DNA of 64,000 bases from positions 66,793,274 through 66,857,273 of the forward strand of contig OZ035962.1 of the NCBI GenBank assembly GCA_964034945.1, given 5' to 3'. The position numbers and the translations under genes are program-made. How positions within the stretch are numbered: the stretch's first letter is position 1; every line of letters starts with the position of its first letter. Under the pieces are notes generated by a model. The model was not told the DNA's origin, did not search any database, and was given only the letters and a program-made list of their open reading frames with translations. Shown here piece by piece: positions 1 to 37,390 of this stretch. Source of the stretch: Chrysopilus asiliformis. Taxonomy: Eukaryota > Arthropoda > Insecta > Diptera > Rhagionidae.

Positions 1-103
1 TATCTTTTACAGCAATATAATAAAGTTCTTCGGTAATCCGGATATTTCGATAGTACGGATCACCTCCGTTTTAATTGATCCGAACTAACGAGGTCACACT
101 GTA
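1..103 (-). mobile_element. Terminal fragment of a pogo-like DNA transposon
   Basis: The stretch ends in cgaggtcacactgta at 89-103. Read on the minus strand this begins tacagtgtgacctcg, the same terminal motif that bounds the element at 35679-36755. Only one end lies in the window, so length and coding capacity are unknown. Assignment to pogo/Tigger rests on the CAGTGTGACCTCG terminus and TA flank; it is an inference. Confidence 0.4.
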
Positions 104-364
104 CTAACTTTTAAGCATGCTTTCACTTTTAAGCATGCAGCATGCTTTCACCTCAAATAACGATTCACAACTAAACATGTGACACTTTCGCAACTTTTTC
201 GCACAATGCAAGACCGACACATCTGCTCTCTGGTGGCCAGAATTATAAGTTACAATTGTGACACTCTTCTACAACAAAGTATACCATAATTACCACTCTT
301 CCGCACCTTTAGTACGAATTCGACATTTTTTGAGTTGTGATAGTCTTCCTCCGAAGTAGCGATA

Positions 365-668
365 TGTAAAAACCGTTAAAGGAAAAATGCAGGATATTTT
401 TTTTGAATTAGGTTACATGCGTTTTTTGTCAAAACCGCATAGTTTTCGAGAAATTTTCAAAAAAATGTATTTAAAAACAAATTGTATTGGAGGTAACCGT
501 TATAGCTAACGTTACTCAATTACAAGAAATTTCAAATCGCTAGCTCAACGTGTTCTCGAGTTATTTAACGGGCAGACCGACAGAGAGACAGACAGACCGG
601 CATCCTCATAATTTGCCTGAAACAAATGTCGTACTGATCAGAAAATGTCTGTTCTCGCGTTGGCCTCC
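365..668 (-). repeat. Dispersed repeat family B, copy 1
   Basis: On the minus strand this matches 34585-34850 over most of its length. Shared landmarks are aaattatgaggatg, a run of gtctgtc-type repeats, aataactcgagaa, a ctagcga...ttgaaatt block, the ctatgcggttttg/ctgtgcggttttg block and ttaacggtttttat. No coding frame or terminal repeats are visible. Confidence 0.5.
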
Positions 669-676
669 GTCATGAA

Positions 677-2098
677 CAGTGTTGGGGTTATCTAGATAAT
701 AATTATCTAGATAATCATCTAGATAAAAAAAAATGTTATCTTTATCTTATCTAGATAACACCCCAAAAAAGTTATCTTTATCTTATCTAGATAAAGGAAA
801 ATCCCATTTATCTAGAGATAATCGTTACCACCGAAAATCAAAAAATTAAATCTGAAAAAATGCTGAAACGAAATTGTTTTCTGCATACTTTTGAAAACCT
901 AAAAACTTTTTTTAGGAACAGTTTTATACTTGGCAACAATTTTTGTTTACGAACAAGGAAGCGAAGTGTCACTCTTTCCCTCGCCTCTCTTCTCTTGTCC
1001 ATAAAAAAAAGTTCTGCCAGTAACTGTTGCCAAGTGTAAACCGGGCTATGAACGAAATAAAAAATCATAACGTAGCAAAATTAAACTTATATTTCGTGAC
1101 GTTATTTCGTTTTGTATCGATAAAAAACTTAATTTCGTTACGTTATAATGTTATTATTCCGTTACACATTGTATTGAAACTGAAAACAAAAAAACGCACT
1201 GTAATAATAGTTTATCACAAAGTAATTCAGTTCAGTTTCCATAAAAATAAATTGTATAACAAATAATAAAACTCAGCAAAAAGAAAATACAAATAAAAAC
1301 GGAAAAAATGTGATTATTAAGTTAAAAAATCAATAAAAAATACAAAAGACAAAAAATCACACAAAAGTTTTGTTCATTAAAAAAACTGTCTCCACAAAAG
1401 CGTGATTTTGATATCAAAGATATAGAATTTTTTTTATAGAATTTCGCTCTACTTCTGGAGTTACTAAAAAGAAAATCTTTTCGCTACCAAAAAACTTGCT
1501 TAGAAGATTTCCATTTTTGTATCTCCAGAAATAGAGTGAATCTGGCCAAAACAAAATCCGATTTAGAATCAAAATACGTGATTATATTTTATGTCTGTGG
1601 GGTTATACTTGATGGACTTTTGTGGGAAATTTCACAAAAAATAATACTGAACAAAACAAGGAAATACTAATAAACAACGAAAAAACGTAATATTTTTTTC
1701 GTTTTTCGTTATGGTAACGGAATTGAATTTCTATAACGTTCATTATAACGTAATTTTGAAGAAAAAGCCCGAAAATCATTTCGTTATTTCGTTACGTTAC
1801 GATAACGTTTCTTATCCGTTTTCTTTTATTATTATTTCGTTTCTTATTATATTTAAATTGGAAATCAAGAAAAGCAAAAAATTTTGTGCTATTTTTTTAG
1901 TACCTACGTAATTTTGAATTTTGTGCAATGTCAAAATAAATATTTATCTAAAAATTATCTAGATAATTTGGCTTTTTATCTTATCTTATCTATTATCTTT
2001 CATATTTTCATTATCTATTATCTTATCTAGATAAACATTACGAGCATTTATCTTTATCTTTATCTAGATAAAAAAAAATTTATCTGGCCCCAACACTG
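677..2098. mobile_element. hAT-type non-autonomous element with 8-bp TSD gtcatgaa
   Basis: The ends are inverted copies of cagtgttgggg and the element is flanked by a perfect 8-bp duplication, gtcatgaa, at 669-676 and 2099-2106. Eight-bp duplications and CAGTG-type ends are typical of the hAT superfamily. About 150 bp at each end (roughly 688-835 and 1945-2090) is built from repeated palindromes ttatctagataa. There is no transposase frame, so it must depend on a helper. A second palindromic repeat occupies its middle. Confidence 0.88.
1030..1830. repeat. Nested repeat with acgtta/taacgt-rich ends and internal palindrome
   Basis: The arms are rich in cgttacgttat and ataacgt words. The core, about 1410-1565, is an imperfect palindrome around ctctacttctgga and tatctccagaaatagag. 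The right part is repeated at 31200-31735 (same core and same aacgttacgataac block), so this is a mobile or dispersed unit that lies inside the hAT element. Exact ends could not be fixed. Confidence 0.45.
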
Positions 2099-2106
2099 GT
2101 CATGAA

Positions 2107-2665
2107 TACAATATAGCAGAGCAAAGTAAAAAAAAAAAAAACAAATAAAAATAATAAATTAACCACGTCGCGTCGTAAGGTTCAAAATAATCCTTTAATT
2201 GAATTATTAAGGATTGAGATATATAAAAAAAACTTCGAATGAAGCAAATCTCCATCCATTCATAAATCCTGTTGGACACCAGAGGATTCGGTCGTTCCGC
2301 TACCCCTAACGAAGGTTTGACCACCGAATCAGAAATAGGTCTTGTGTGCATTTACCATTCGATCTGACTGGCTGTTACGTTTGTTACTCACACTCACGTT
2401 GTCAAATGGAATTTACATCACTCGGCTTTTTGATGGCATCGGATTTGATTTGACTGATCGCAGTGTAGTAAAATGTGATATTACCCGGTTTTTGGCCGTA
2501 TATAGAATCAATATACGACGTATCTCGAAGCAGATACACAAGTCAAGATGGCCGTATAGCAAAATGCATAATATCTAGGCGCCGTATATCAAGGTATAGA
2601 TAAACTAAAAAAAAATATTTATATCAACCGGTCAAAATGACCGGTGTCAAAGAACGATTCTTCAT
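2107..2665. other. No gene recognised; low-information sequence
   Basis: No frame with recognisable protein similarity was seen. There are short ggccgtatat and ccggtcaaaatgaccgg palindromic words near 2490-2640, but nothing that delimits an element. Confidence 0.4.
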
Positions 2666-3122
2666 ATGCGGCAGTCACACGACGCTGTTTTACCAGCGCT
2701 AGTGACTGTTTGGCTGTTAGCAGCAGTTTCAGCAGCACCGTGTGAACCCTAGTGCGTTGCTATTAACAGCAGCAGCGCGATGATTTTAGCAGCGCTAGTG
2801 AAGTAGAGACCGTTCTACTTTGCCAGCGCTACTAGGGATCACGTGTACCCTGTCACATGGTTTCTGAGCTGTTAAAATTCTGATAAGTGGTAAAGTTTGT
2901 TTATTGTAAGTTGTTATTGTACGTTTATTTATTTAAATTTGTGTGCTACCTTTATTATTAAAAAAATCTCCCAGATTAAAATGTCAAACCACTGTTTTGC
3001 TACTTGCCAGCGCTACTAAAGTATAGAACCCTCTCAGTACCCTGGCTGCTGTTGCTACTTGACAGCGCTACTAACCAACAGCAGCCAGCGGCTGGCAAAA
3101 CAGCGTCGTGTGACCGCCGCAT
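2666..3122. mobile_element. GC-rich terminal-inverted-repeat MITE
   Basis: The left end atgcggcagtcacacgacgc and the right end, read in reverse, atgcggcggtcacacgacgc match at 19 of 20 positions, and similarity continues through gctgtttt(a/g)ccagc. The interior repeats agcgcta and agcagc words. No frame, and no clean target duplication was found. GC-rich ends recall the other TIR elements at 10820 and 16228. Confidence 0.7.
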
Positions 3123-3420
3123 TCGTAAAGAACTAATGGGTTTTTCGACTATGTTCAAATTACATTTGAAAGCTACTTCATCACGAAATGAATTACAGGT
3201 GCTCGTCTATGCTTCTCGAGCGCATTGTGATCAGGCGGGGGTCCTCACTGCTTTCTCTGACAAAATAATCATTTGTTTTAAATTCTTTCTATTTATGTAA
3301 ATCAATAACAAAAACCGTTAGCGGACTCAGCGATTTTTTAATTTGATTCAACTGCTTTTTCGTTAAATCTAATAACCAATTTTCCTTCAGTCTAAATGTC
3401 AACGCAGCTATTGTCTAACA

Positions 3421-3570
3421 CCGAATTCGCGATCAGCGACCCCGGAAAACCCTTATGACGATTTTTCCCGGGAAAAACGGGAAAAAGGATATTTGCGTTA
3501 TTCTTACAGCACCTTCCGTTTCGAATTTTGAAATTCTAACACTAGAGCCGTGATCAACGACCCAAAAAAC
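3421..3570 (-). repeat. Dispersed monomer of the 122-bp repeat
   Basis: Contains the marker string of the satellite at 54857-55600 in the opposite orientation: gatcagcgaccccggaaaa, ttcccgggaaaaa, aaaaggatatttgcgtta, accttccgtttcgaattt. A bit more than one unit is present. Confidence 0.6.
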
Positions 3571-5047
3571 CCAAAAATAATGCCAAAATATAATGCCAAA
3601 ATAACATGGGTTTTGCGATTTTAAAAGTTATTACCACAACATACGGGTTACAAAATAGCCTAAAAACAAATTTAACCCCACAATAAACTCGCTTACGTTT
3701 TTTAAATGATCCATATAGATCTCTTAATCGGATCATTAAAAAAACGCAGCTTATTACTGTATAACTGATGGAATGCTTTTCGGATCTCAAACCGGACGCA
3801 TTTCCTTATAGAAATTTGATTTTGTTTACTCAAAAATAAATCTTAGAACTCAAAGGAGTATTTAAAACTCAAAAAAATTCGACTTTTTATTAGAGTGAAA
3901 GTTTAAAGAAATTAAGAAAAAATTAATAACTAAATGGGGATACATTCAACATTAACACCGAGTTCTAAACATTTAAGTGTTTTGGTGGTTTGATGTTATT
4001 TTATGATAATGATATCTGTATAATGTAGCATGATATTAAAAACATAGGTCTGAATTAAGTTTAAATAGAAAAATGTTATAACTGGAAGTAACTTTAAAAT
4101 GGTTTTATACTCTTGGCGATAAAATGTTATTTATCGAAGAAAGACTGTTTTGCTTAGATTTCAAACTAATACATTAAACATAAAATAAATCTAACAAATA
4201 GATTAAGGTAATTAAGTCCGGGATCAATATATTAAAGGCCGGTCAAAAGTGTTTGACGTCCGCATTTAATGTGACCAACGTCCAATTAGCTTAAAATGCC
4301 TCTCTAGAAAAGCACCGCCTGAAAGAAATTTCGCTTCGTACGAGTCGATTTTTTATATATGAATTTATCACCATGTTTTAAATGATATATTTAACATGAA
4401 TCCGTTTCGAGGACAAAATAGCATTTTTTTATGTTCGAGATTGAATCTGCAATTAAGAAAATTTTGGGTGTCGCAAAGTATTACAGTTTAAACAACGAAA
4501 TTTACAGAAGTACAGATGGATGCTATAAATATATGTAAATTACTACTCACATACTTTTACTTTTTGTTGGTTTATGCACAGAAACAAATTTTTTATATAT
4601 GTGCTGAGTAAGTCAATTTTTATGGAAATTTTTTAACAGCGTTTAACCTTTTTACTACTTTTTAGTAGTATTACTACTTTTGATAATTCATATTTTATGC
4701 GATCGATTTCAGGAAATTAATGTTATCCGCAATCTATAAGTTACGCTGAAGTAGGGTACCTCAATCACGCACTCTAGTTTCTCTTTTGTTAGAAGTACGG
4801 ATAGGCGACCGAGCTTTTCGCGTGTGCTTTTGTCCCAAAAACCGTGCATTTTCCTTTTTTATTATTGGTATAACTTTTCGAGTGAATTGTAAGCAAAGGA
4901 AATACAACACATTTTTCTCTGTCCGACCTTTCGCGTAGTTTTTATGTAAATTGCACTTTCTCTTTCTTACTGATATATCTTGCTATCTTCTTCATTTTCA
5001 CAATTTTCAGACCATTTAAACTGGTCGGACCATTTTACAATTTGGAT
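3571..5047. other. No gene recognised
   Basis: AT-rich sequence with no convincing reading frame, splice-bounded exon or terminal repeat on either strand. Confidence 0.4.
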
Positions 5048-5412
5048 AGTACCACAAACTAATCATAAGCAGACTAACATTTTCATTCAATCCGTTCTAG
5101 AACAAAATTGAATTTCTAATTCCAAAAAATAAATATAGCAGCCACTCCAGCGGTAGCAGCCATGAGCTTTTCTGCCAGCAGTACAATTAAGTGAAAATAG
5201 CAAAAGAAAGACAAAATGCGATCAGCAAAACGAACAGATTTATCGGACTTTTACTGCTGGAAAGCAAGTCTTGTGCTGCTGGCGGAAAAGCTCATGGCTG
5301 CTACGGCTGGAGTGGCTGCTATGGGTATTTATTTTTTGGAAGTTGAAATTCAATTTTGTTGTAGAATGGATTGAATGAAAATGTTAGTCTGCTTATGATT
5401 AGTTTATGATAG
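5048..5412. repeat. Fold-back element, arms about 145 bp
   Basis: 5048-5192 and 5268-5412 are inverted copies of each other with few mismatches, separated by about 75 bp. Shared blocks include aaactaatcataagcagac, attttcattcaatcc, agcagccactccagc and agcagccatgagctttt. No reading frame. Likely a fold-back MITE. Confidence 0.85.
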
Positions 5413-5532
5413 TACATTAAGGGACGTTTTTTTAGCTCAAAAATTCATACCGTGGACCTAGGCCGAGTTCTTGTAGTCTCTCAAGATCAATTCTAAAATA
5501 AAGATAATTTTGGGATAGTTCGAGTCGAGTCT

Positions 5533-6914
5533 TGTATACATGGTAAAGAAAATAGGCGAGAGCTCTACAGAAAAAAAAATCTCCTCTACCAAACACGGTT
5601 ACATGATGAGAATTATATGAAAATTTCTGTCTTACAAACTGACGAGAGAAAATTTTAGTTCTACATAAAACTATGTATACCGAGTGTTTACACACGGTTG
5701 ATGATATTTTTCTCTCGACTAGAGATACGGCGGAGCAACAATATTTCAGCGTTTTGATGTTTCGTCCCGTTGGCGATGAAAACAATTTACTTTCTCTAAT
5801 TTTCGGGAAAAAATGAAATTAGAAAATAATATGACTACGCGACAATTTAGCAATTTTACATAAATTTTTGTCACCACACAATTTGCAAAACAAAAATCAA
5901 ATATTTACTGATTGCTGTTCAAATATTTCAAATATTTACGTTCTATAAATCACTTCGAAATTCATGTAATTCAATTATTTCCCGAATTTTTTCCTTTCTC
6001 TATTTAGAGTCAATGTTGTATACATTTTTCCCTTCAGTGTCCATCCTACAATTCATCAGTCGTTTCTTTTAAATTTAAGTCCCTTTTTATATTGATTTTT
6101 TTTACCTATTTCACAAAAACTCAATCGAAATCACAAACAATTACTACATAACAAATAAACATCACAATAACACGGTGGTTCTTAACCGGTGCTCCGCGGA
6201 GCGCTGGTACCCCGCGAGCTTGTTGCAAGTGCTCCGCGAAATATTTGTGTGAGCTTGGTTTCTCGACATTAACCAATATAAAAACTAAGAAACGCGCAAG
6301 ACTTACTAATTTACACGAAGAATTGAGAGTAGCTATATCAAATATTAGACCTAATAATGCTGAAATCTGCAAAAACCGACAAGCTCAGGTATAGCATTAA
6401 ATGATTTTCGCCTCAAATAAATTTCATTCGAATATATAATATTTTTATTTTTTTTATTTATTTTTTTAATTGATGTTATTTTTAATTGTTATGTAATAAT
6501 TAGTTTAATTTTTAATAAAAGTTATGTCTGTTGGTTTTTTGACTCTATGATTTTTGTGCTCCGCGAATTTTTCTTCTGATCAAAAGTGCTCCCTGACTTT
6601 AAAAAGGTTAAGAATCACTGCAATAACACAATGAATGGGAAAAATCTATCAAATGAACTCAGCGTCAGTGCTATTTTGATTCTACATGGTTAGGCGAGAC
6701 TTCTACCAAGTTTTTCAACATGTTGAATAGAGTGTAGGGAAATTTTTGTAATGTGGAACTCTCGTCAAACAGTTTTTACACAGTATAAAACTTTCGCTTA
6801 AAATATCTCGCGTAGAAGTGGTGTAGAGCTTTACAGTAGAGTTCTACATGGGTGTTTACACATCTCTAGCGAGATTTTTCTCAAATTCCCGCCTATTTTT
6901 TCTACCGTGTACAC
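5533..6914. mobile_element. Possible TIR element interrupted by a hAT insertion
   Basis: The left end tgtatacatggtaaagaaaa and the right end in reverse (tgtacacggtagaaaaaata) are similar, both followed by taggcg(a/g)ga. The words ctctac and tctcg recur inside both ends. The match is imperfect and no target duplication was identified. A well-defined hAT element sits inside. Confidence 0.4.
6173..6620. mobile_element. hAT MITE with 8-bp TSD caataaca
   Basis: The ends c(g/a)gtgg/attcttaacc are inverted, and the flanks at 6165-6172 and 6621-6628 are identical (caataaca). Near both ends the motif gtgctccgcg recurs. Length is 448 bp with no transposase frame. Placement in hAT is from TSD length and the CAGTGGTTCTTAACC-type terminus. 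Confidence 0.88.
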
Positions 6915-8004
6915 AAAGCTTTAAAATTTAAAATGAAATAAATATGTGTTTTTATACAGAAATACATTATACAGTAAAATCGAGTATTGTGGTATAGGCG
7001 GGTAAAGTGGTACACCATTGTCTCTCGCATATTAGCTGTTGCATTGCTAGATGAAACATACAGAACTGTTATTTGTGAAATTTGGCAACCATTGTTTGTT
7101 TTGATAAGGCCATATAAGAGTATATACAAAATATCTTAATATTACATTCTTATGTATTACATTCGAAACGAACTACTTTTTAGTCGCTTTTTGTGCGTTC
7201 TGTCAAATTTTTGTCTTCAAACGTTTTCGCCACGATGTTTTCATCGATTATTGTCCAAGGTATAAAAAATACCCTAAAAAAGCGGTCTCAACAAGAAATT
7301 GCAATTTGGCTGAAAGCATAATTTACTTCTAATCGAGACCGCGTTTTAAAGAAAATTGAGGAATTTTTCAAGCCTCAATATAGAGTGGAAACTAATATTC
7401 AATAATTACCCCAATCTTTTATTTTAATTTTAAATTAATTTAGCTTTTAACTCTAAAAAAAAGTGTATTCACACGGTTTCGTTATCATAAGCAAAAAGAA
7501 CATTTTTAAGAAATAAATATAAACTTTCAAAAGCAATATATATTAAACTGAAGCTGAAAACCTAGGACAGATTCACTCAACTTCAAAATAAAAGCAAATT
7601 CATTTGCAATAGGCGGACTATACGAAACGGTAACAAAAATTTTTCTACCAAAAATATGACTTATTTACAGAATACAAAAATGTTATTTAATCTTGTGTTA
7701 TTATTATTTTTTTTTTTTTAATTTAGCAATTGAAAAGAATTTGTAAATTCATTTTCTCCACACACTTTAGTATGGCCACCTGATTCAAGTGTGTCGAGAG
7801 GGATGGTGAAAGGACTGAAAAAAATTCAATTCCACCTAATGTGTTTTCTACCGAGTAGAATTAGCAAAGATTCAAAGAAAAAAATAATCCAACACTTCCT
7901 GACCTCTGACCCACCATCAGAAGGCCTTTCTCTGAGCTCCGGTTAGATCTATAATTTTTTTTCTAAAGGTAACCGGAGTTACTTAAGAGTTAAGAGCAAA
8001 TTTT
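6915..8004. other. No gene recognised
   Basis: No coding signal seen. A small inverted pair gcggtctc / gagaccgc lies near 7279-7347 with a 50-base spacer, but it is too short to call. Confidence 0.4.
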
Positions 8005-8367
8005 TTGGTGTTCCAATTGCTTGGACCGATGTTAAATTATGATTGAGGCTTAAACGTCTAATGATTTTTGACATATGGTTTTAGGTTTGACAAGTTCAGT
8101 CTATGGCAATTTCAACCATGGAAAAATTAAAATTCGAACAACGTGTTAAAGTTATTGAAGCCTAAAGTTATTGAACACTGGGTGTTCAAAGAAAAATGCA
8201 CTCGATGGTCAAAATTTTTGATGTGCTGCCGAAGCCTTGGCGAACATTTGAGCGATATTATCTGTCACACATAATTGCCATGTGACAAATAACATGATTA
8301 AAAAAAGAAATAAAAAAAAAATAACAAATATATATGCCTTATCGGTCTAAGCCATTGGAACACCCTG
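8005..8367 (+). mobile_element. Tc1/mariner deletion derivative keeping both ends of the transposase
   Basis: Inverted ends read ggtgttccaattgcttggac on the left and, in reverse, ggtgttccaatggcttagac on the right. Inside, an ATG at about 8119 opens MEKLKFEQRVKVIEA, a typical transposase N terminus. Near 8243-8273 a frame reads HLSDIICHT followed by a stop, which resembles the C terminus HLNDVIFHT of the degenerate transposase at 57760-58425. The whole catalytic middle is absent. Confidence 0.65.
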
Positions 8368-8893
8368 TTTAAACAAAATTTTTGAGTCATATCCATTAAA
8401 ATATCTGAGAGGTTTTTTTTTTGGAATATTTTGTTACCGAATCATAGTCGATTTTTCTGTGTATGATCTTTACTTAAAAATGACACTAAAAATTATTTCG
8501 AATACATAAAACTAACACAGATGAACGATTTGCATTCATTAACAAAAACAATAAGAAATTTCTACTCGCAACGTTCTAGATACAAATCAATGAAGATTGT
8601 TTAGATGAAGATGGCAAAATGATTTGCCGAGAAGTGAAAATGAAAAAAATCAAAGGTAAAATTTTCGTTTAACAGCACGCAGTTGAATTTTTTTTTTAAG
8701 TTTTTGAGTACGAATGATGAATTTCTTTGGAACACAAGATAATGAATGAGTGAAATGATTTTCATATACAAATCAATTAAAGAAATGGATCTATGATGTT
8801 TGTGTGGCAGCGGGTGGGTGAATGTTCATGTATATAATGTTGGTGTAGAATTTTCGTTCCTAAATTTTACGGTGTTTCTATTTAGTTTTTTAC

Positions 8894-34169
<25,276 letters not shown>

Positions 34170-34584
34170 CTGAAAGTGTATTAGACAAAAACATTTCGTG
34201 AATTGAAAGATTTACAATTGGGTTGATGGTTATAGATTGGAGATCCGATAATGGATTAACGCTAAATGGTACATCATTTAATTTATACGATCAATTGAAC
34301 TGGAATACATTTCCAGATGAATTTTTGGTGTAATGCGAGATAGTAAAGATTCAATTCAATTTAATTTTGTTTAACATATAATTGGATATTTTAGAAGTAC
34401 ATTAAAACCTTTATATCTCACATCTCTACGAGGAATACCTTTAAAAGTATCACGCCATTCACTGTTGCTAGCGAAAAAAGTGCTAGATAAATCGAGATGG
34501 CAAAACCCTTTAACGACTTTTTAGCACTTACTATTTTTTCATTCCTCTTTCTTCTATAGAGGGAAAGTGTTGTATTCATGAAAA

Positions 34585-34850
34585 TTTCTGATCAACACGA
34601 AATCCATTTCAGACAAAATTATGAGGATGTCCGTGCATCTGTCTGTCGGTGTGTCCGTTGTATCTTAAATAACTCGAGAATACGTTGACCTAGCGACTTG
34701 AAATTTTTTGTAAATTTTTCGAAAACTGTGCGGTTTTGGGAAAAAATGTATTTAACACAATTTAAAGAATATGAAATTTTTTACATTTTTTGCTTTAACG
34801 GTTTTTATGTACCTCTAACGGTTTTCAACATATGTCAAAGAAATTAAGGT
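34585..34850 (+). repeat. Dispersed repeat family B, copy 2
   Basis: Opposite orientation to 365-668: aaattatgaggatg, ctgtctgtcggtgtgtcc, aataactcgagaatacgttg, cttgaaattttttgtaa, aaaactgtgcggttttggg and ttaacggtttttatgt in order. Non-coding. Confidence 0.5.
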
Positions 34851-35439
34851 TTGTACCTAGTCAATTTTGAAAAAAAAGACTCCTGACGTAACTCATCCAT
34901 ACATCAAAATCCAGTTGAACCACTCCTTCTCCCCTCCCTCAACAAATGAAATACTTTTTCTATTTTCTCGAAAACGGGGCATCCTATCAAAAAACTTTTA
35001 ACGTCGAAATGTGTTGATAACATGATTTTATATAACCGTTCCTTCCCCCTTCTTCCACACAAATGGAATTTTTCAAATAAAAAATTTTGTGTCTTCATAC
35101 AGAGTATTGACTGATTGGCCTCTGGCCCCGGGGTCTGGCAATTGTGGCTTTTCTCACGTTTTTAAAGTAAGCTTGAAGTTAAGGCGGGAAGTGGGAGTTG
35201 GGTCGACTTATTTAAGAAAATGCTATTTGTGATAAGAACTTTTACTGTAACGGGATATTAAGCATTGTTAAATTGAGTTGAACTCAATGATCAATATGTT
35301 CACTCAAAAGGTTTAAATTTTTAACTTTTTGGTTAATGTTTTCGTCTTAACACTAGCAGACCCTTCGTTGTCAGCTTAAAGTTTTTTTTGTATAAATTTT
35401 AGAATGCCAAAAAACCATAAATAATTTTAAATCTTTTGG
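34851..35439. other. No gene recognised
   Basis: No exon-like frame or repeat boundary was identified on either strand. Confidence 0.4.
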
Positions 35440-35600
35440 GAAAAAATGTTATCCTTACAGGACCTACCGTTTCGAATTTTGAAATTTCAACGCCAGATTC
35501 GTGATCAGCGACCCCGGAAACCCCCTAATGCCGATTTTCCCGGGAAAAAGGATATTTGCGTTATCCTTACAGGAACTTCTGTTTTGAATTTTGAAAATCT
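35440..35600 (-). repeat. Monomers of the 122-bp repeat
   Basis: ttatccttacaggacctacc, gtttcgaattttgaaattt, gtgatcagcgaccccggaaa and cgggaaaaaggatatttgcg occur in reverse order relative to the 54.9-kb array; about 1.3 units. Confidence 0.6.
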
Positions 35601-35892
35601 AACATAGCTAAGAACCTACGCCTGACAACGCTGATCATTTTGCAAAAAACAGCGACAAACATCCATTTTTATATACACAGTGTGACCTCGATAAACGCAA
35701 CCCTTGAAGAACGTAACTCCTCGGTTAACGCAACACCTAAAATTTTACACTGTTGACTCAATAAACGCATCTTCCAAATAAGGTTGACTCGAATAACGCA
35801 ACTTTTTTATAATCTGATATTGTTTCGGCCAAGAAAAGATAAAAAATAGTTACAGGAAATCTGTTATTGGCTTTATTCTCTGTTCCTTGTTT

Positions 35893-36450
35893 TTATACCC
35901 GTATGGTGAAACCAAAGGGTATACTAACTTTGCCTTACCGTTTGTAACGCCAAGATCCCGTCATCGGACACAAAAATGAATTACACCAGTGTGTTTAGAA
36001 TGATGAAAAAAGTTGAATTTTGCATGTCCGTCCGTCTGTCTGTCCGCCGTCCGTCCGTCTGTGGCGCGGATTGCGGGCGCACGGATTGAGCTAGAGACTT
36101 GAAATTTTGCGTGGATCCATTTTTCGTAAAATGCGAGGCTAAGTTCGTTAACGGGCAAGAATGGACCATTAGGGGGGGTACCCCCCATACGAACGAAAAC
36201 GTTTTTGCGAATATCTCAAAAACGGTGCATCTTATCAAAAAAAGTGCAAGAACAAAAGTTGTTTAGGGCATGATTCTACATTAAAGTTCCATACATCAAA
36301 ATCCAATTGGAACAAGTTTTAAAAAAATCTTATTGGAAAGTTTGACTTCAAAGTGGAATTTTGATACAACTGTTTGCCGTTCACTTAAATCACCATACGG
36401 GTTTTCAATAATTGCCAGATTGGCAATTATAGCTTTTGTTATGTTTATTT
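35893..36450 (-). repeat. Dispersed repeat family A, longest copy
   Basis: Starts tacccgtatggtgaaaccaa, has the cgtccgtctgtctgtccg run, ggattgcgggcgcacggatt and ends past catacgggttttcaat and attgccagattggcaattat. Best used as the family reference. It is younger than the pogo-like element around it. Confidence 0.7.
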
Positions 36451-36625
36451 ATTAAAGAAGTGGCTATCACAAAACAAGTCTGTGGCAACAAAAAACAAAC
36501 AAAAATATCGGGATTTTTTACCAAAAAAAAATCATAGTTATGTTTTGTTTAATGAAATAAAACTTTTGTTCAGTTATAGAATGTTGATTAATGGCTTTTG
36601 TTTCTTTTTTTGAAACATATCGATA

Positions 36626-36715
36626 CTGACTCGGTTAGCGCAACTGACTCGGTTAGCGCAACTGACTCGGTTAGCGCAACTGACTCGGTTAGCGCAACTG
36701 ACTCGGTTAACGTAA
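36626..36715 (+). repeat. 18-bp tandem repeat, five copies
   Basis: Unit ctgactcggttagcgcaa at 36626, 36644, 36662, 36680 and 36698; the last copy is diverged to taacgtaa. It lies just inside the right end of the pogo-like element. Confidence 0.95.
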
Positions 36716-36920
36716 CACGCTCTGGCCACTATAGTTGCGATTATCGAGGTCACACTGTATATAGATTTTATTCGCATCCACAAATTTTATGAGAAGATTT
36801 TCATAACTACTTTTTAAGGCATTTCAAAAGTAGTTGTGAAATTTTTTTCATAAAATTAGTGGATGCGAATAAAATAAAATAACGATCTAATAATTCAATA
36901 TGGTAATAGATAGGTTTTAA

Positions 36921-37386
36921 GGCTTTCCTCCATTACCATGACTTCTGTAACAGCAAAAAAATGCAGAAAACTAGAGCAAGATAGACTTATGTAGATCTAA
37001 AAAGGAATGACTGAATACAAGTTAAACGCTATCCCTTCTAGTTTTACAATTTTATAGCAATCATATCAAACCTTATGCTATGAATATAATGTTCAAATTG
37101 GCATGGTAACAAAGCTTTTGACTATGCATGCGAAGGAGAAAAATGACATCACGCTATAATAACAGTTTGAATGTGTCCGTGCTTACTATTCACTTACAGG
37201 GACAATGTGTGATTGTAGTAGAAATCGCCATAAAATCGCCATAAAAAAAACAGGGGAAATTATTCTTGCAGTTGCCGACAAATTTTTGCAGTTGATTCTT
37301 ATCTCCCTTTCTCGTCAACGTATCTTCACATAAATGTGTCTCTATTTTTTTGCAGTTGCCAAAGTCATGGTAATGGAGGAGAGCCT
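36921..37386. mobile_element. TTAA-flanked MITE, copy 1
   Basis: TTAA at 36917-36920 and 37387-37390. The inverted ends contain tcctccattaccatgact. A second copy lies at 40029-40511. The interior shares tgcagaaaactagagcaaga, tatcaaaccttatgctatga and tcttatctccctttctcg. Non-coding. Confidence 0.8.
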
Positions 37387-37390
37387 TTAA

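Larger units (their letters stand above)
35679..36755. mobile_element. Pogo-like element with an inserted family A repeat
   Basis: The ends cagtgtgacctcgataa are inverted. Near both ends the words cggttaacgcaac / actcggttagcgca recur. There is no transposase frame. A family A repeat occupies 35893-36450. The TA duplication has one mismatch (CA on the left). Confidence 0.65.

Noticed and set aside
5432..5785. 117-codon minus-strand frame
   Set aside because: No recognisable domain, and it overlaps a probable TIR element end.
1..8893. Terminal kcc exons with the usual end of the C-terminal domain
   Set aside because: No splice-bounded match to the expected MHTAVKLNE or terminal VITIYS segments was found by eye; they probably lie beyond the left edge.
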